A program made the translations under genes and the position numbers. A DNA stretch of 6,432 nt from Candidatus Peregrinibacteria bacterium. GTDB lineage: Bacteria > Patescibacteriota > Gracilibacteria > UM-FILTER-43-11. The notes under the pieces were generated by a model that saw nothing but the letters and a program-made list of their open reading frames with translations, made no database searches and had not been told where the DNA came from. Shown in pieces: positions 5,109 through 6,432 of the stretch. How positions within the stretch are numbered: the first letter of the stretch is position 1; each line of letters opens with the position of its first letter. Location of the stretch: positions 1 to 6,432 of the forward strand of contig JAFGNE010000037.1 of NCBI GenBank assembly GCA_016927155.1, read 5' to 3'.

Positions 5109-6432
5109 GTTGGCAACCGCCTGCAAGGCGGTCGCGCCCACACGCCTGTAGATCTCACGCTCCACAAAATCGCGTTCGCGCGCGTGCTTAAGGCGGGAAA
5201 GCTGGCGGTAAGCTTCCGCGGCGGGAAGGTCGCCTTTGCTTGGGTCATACACCGTGGACATGGAAAAAGCGCGCGATGTGGCGTTATCGATGTTCAGTTT
5301 GATGTACGCCTGGTAATTGGCGATGTTGATGAGGTCCTGTTCGCTGAAAATGGGAGCGAATTCCTTGGCCATGTATTCCGCGTCCTGCGCGCCTATTTTA
5401 AAGCACATCATACTGCCCACGTTGCCGAAAACGGCGTCGCGGATGGTGGTGTCCTCGTGGCTGCCCTTGCCGCCGCCGCTCATCTTGGTGATCTGGCTGA
5501 TATATTGGTGCGCGATGATGAGGCTGAGGCGGTATTTGCGCGCCTCGGAAAGAATGGAAGCGAAGGAATCGGTGACGAAGTTCTGGAACTCATCCACGTA
5601 CAGGTAAAAATCCCTGCGCTCGTCTTCCGGGATGTCCACGCGGCTCATAGCCGCCATCTGCAGCTTGGCCACCATCACCATGCCCAAAAGCTGGGCGTTC
5701 AGATCGCCCATCTTGCCCTTGGAAAGGTTGCAGAGAAGGATTTTCCCCTCATCCATCACCTTGCGGAAATCGAAGCCGGATTTCGTCTGCCCGATGATGT
5801 TGCGGATCTGCGCGTTGGTAACGAAGGGGCCGAACTTGGCGGAAAAATACGGGATCATTTCCTGCTTTTCGCGCGCGCCGGTGGCCGCCATCTCCTTTTC
5901 CCAGAAAGAGCGCACCACGGGATTTTTGCATTTCTGCACCTTGTACCTTTGCCACGAGTCGTCGGTAAACAGGCGCGGCAAATCGATGAGCGTGGCGCCC
6001 TCCTCGTCGTCATCCATCAAAGTAAGACAGCCGTTGCGGAAGTAATGCTGTAACCTCGGCCCCATGATCTCCTCGCCGAACATCTTGATGAAAATGGCGA
6101 GCGCCTCCTGTGCCATAAATTCCTTTTCGTCGGGCGTGTAAGCCTCCAGGATGTTAAGGCCCATCGGCCTGCCCAGGTCGCCCGGGTCGAAAATAATCAC
6201 GTCATCCGCGCGCTTGCGGGGCACATGGGGCAGAACCGCCTCCACCAAATCGCCGTGCGGGTCGATAAGGCACGCCCCTTCCCCTTCTTTCAGGTCCTGG
6301 GTAATCATCGTTTTTAAGATGGTGGATTTTCCCGTGCCGGACTTTCCGATGGTGTAGAAATGGCGGCGCCTGTCATCGCGCTTCATAAAAACCGGCTTCT
6401 TTTCGCCACGGTAAACGCTGTTACCCAGGAAA
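5100..6432 (-). CDS. VirD4/TraG-like DNA-translocation ATPase, C-terminal part, cut by the right edge
   Basis: A hexameric P-loop pump of the HerA/FtsK/VirD4 group; in type IV secretion such coupling proteins bring DNA or protein substrates to the membrane channel. Counting from the in-frame ATG at 6386, the sequence shows DDRRRH (4-9), Walker A GKSGTGKST (14-22), DPHGD (42-46), Walker B YVDEFQNF (263-270), and then IIAHQY (290-295), the usual third conserved block. The region after FGNVGSMMCFKIGAQDAEYM resembles the TraD/TraG C-terminal domain. The visible Met is probably not the start: the frame remains open to base 6432, giving FLGNSVYRGEKKPVF directly before it, which looks like the normal lead-in to this P-loop in CPR homologues. 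The N-terminal part, expected to hold any membrane anchor, is outside the window. The gene ends in TAA, six bases from the convergent VirB6-like stop. The convergent layout means it is transcribed separately from the rightward operon. The core domain appears intact. Confidence 0.9.
   Translation of the reverse strand, partial: FLGNSVYRGEKKPVFMKRDDRRRHFYTIGKSGTGKSTILKTMITQDLKEGEGACLIDPHGDLVEAVLPHVPRKRADDVIIFDPGDLGRPMGLNILEAYTPDEKEFMAQEALAIFIKMFGEEIMGPRLQHYFRNGCLTLMDDDEEGATLIDLPRLFTDDSWQRYKVQKCKNPVVRSFWEKEMAATGAREKQEMIPYFSAKFGPFVTNAQIRNIIGQTKSGFDFRKVMDEGKILLCNLSKGKMGDLNAQLLGMVMVAKLQMAAMSRVDIPEDERRDFYLYVDEFQNFVTDSFASILSEARKYRLSLIIAHQYISQITKMSGGGKGSHEDTTIRDAVFGNVGSMMCFKIGAQDAEYMAKEFAPIFSEQDLINIANYQAYIKLNIDNATSRAFSMSTVYDPSKGDLPAAEAYRQLSRLKHARERDFVEREIYRRVGATALQAVANAG

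Noticed and set aside
5184..6053. Plus-strand open frame (289 codons) opposite the ATPase
   Set aside because: The opposite strand encodes an intact P-loop ATPase with Walker A and B. This frame gives a His/Ala/Val-rich sequence without motifs.
1..6432. Plasmid, integrative element or prophage with att sites, oriT, insertion sequences or CRISPR arrays
   Set aside because: I see no transposase, integrase, relaxase, tRNA-associated repeat or regular repeat array, and the left border is a housekeeping gene. The type IV-like genes alone do not show mobility.

Overview
The window looks like chromosomal DNA from an uncultivated bacterium, most likely of the Candidate Phyla Radiation (Patescibacteria), perhaps near Peregrinibacteria. 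The basis is family resemblance recognised by eye: a VirD4/TraG-like ATPase with a DDRRRH stretch before a GKSGTGKST P-loop and a YVDEFQNF Walker B, a polytopic VirB6/TrbL-like protein with a signal peptide, and a two-helix protein with an SWSAPEF opening. This placement is an inference. UGA is used once as an ordinary stop (2622-2624), UAA and UAG are also used, and nothing in the window suggests recoded UGA.

Layout. Positions 1-231 (minus strand) hold the first 77 codons of prfA, release factor 1, running off the left edge. Positions 232-302 are a short AT-rich divergent promoter region, with a good extended -10 promoter firing rightward. A tightly packed rightward operon follows: a 165-aa two-helix membrane protein (303-800), a 605-aa mostly helical protein of unknown function (807-2624), a 68-aa protein overlapping it by ATGA (2621-2827), a 72-aa protein with one C-terminal glycine-zipper membrane helix (2838-3056), and a 675-aa polytopic VirB6/TrbL-like protein (3066-5093). 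Six bases beyond its stop, convergent on the minus strand, lies a VirD4/TraG-like DNA-translocation ATPase (5100-6432) that enters through the right edge and lacks its N-terminus. No stretch longer than about 75 bases is without a gene.

How the genes may work together. A VirB6-like inner-membrane channel component beside a VirD4-like coupling ATPase points to a reduced type IV secretion or conjugation-like machine. The four upstream proteins share the operon with the VirB6-like gene and are candidate accessory parts. No VirB4-like ATPase, PrgI-like protein, relaxase, pilin or outer-membrane channel gene is visible, so the machine is either completed beyond the right edge or elsewhere, or is a lineage-specific reduced form. 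A housekeeping gene at the left border suggests a resident chromosomal locus, not a plasmid. The least described parts are the 605-aa protein, the two small proteins, and an AT-rich, cysteine-flanked loop inside the VirB6-like protein.
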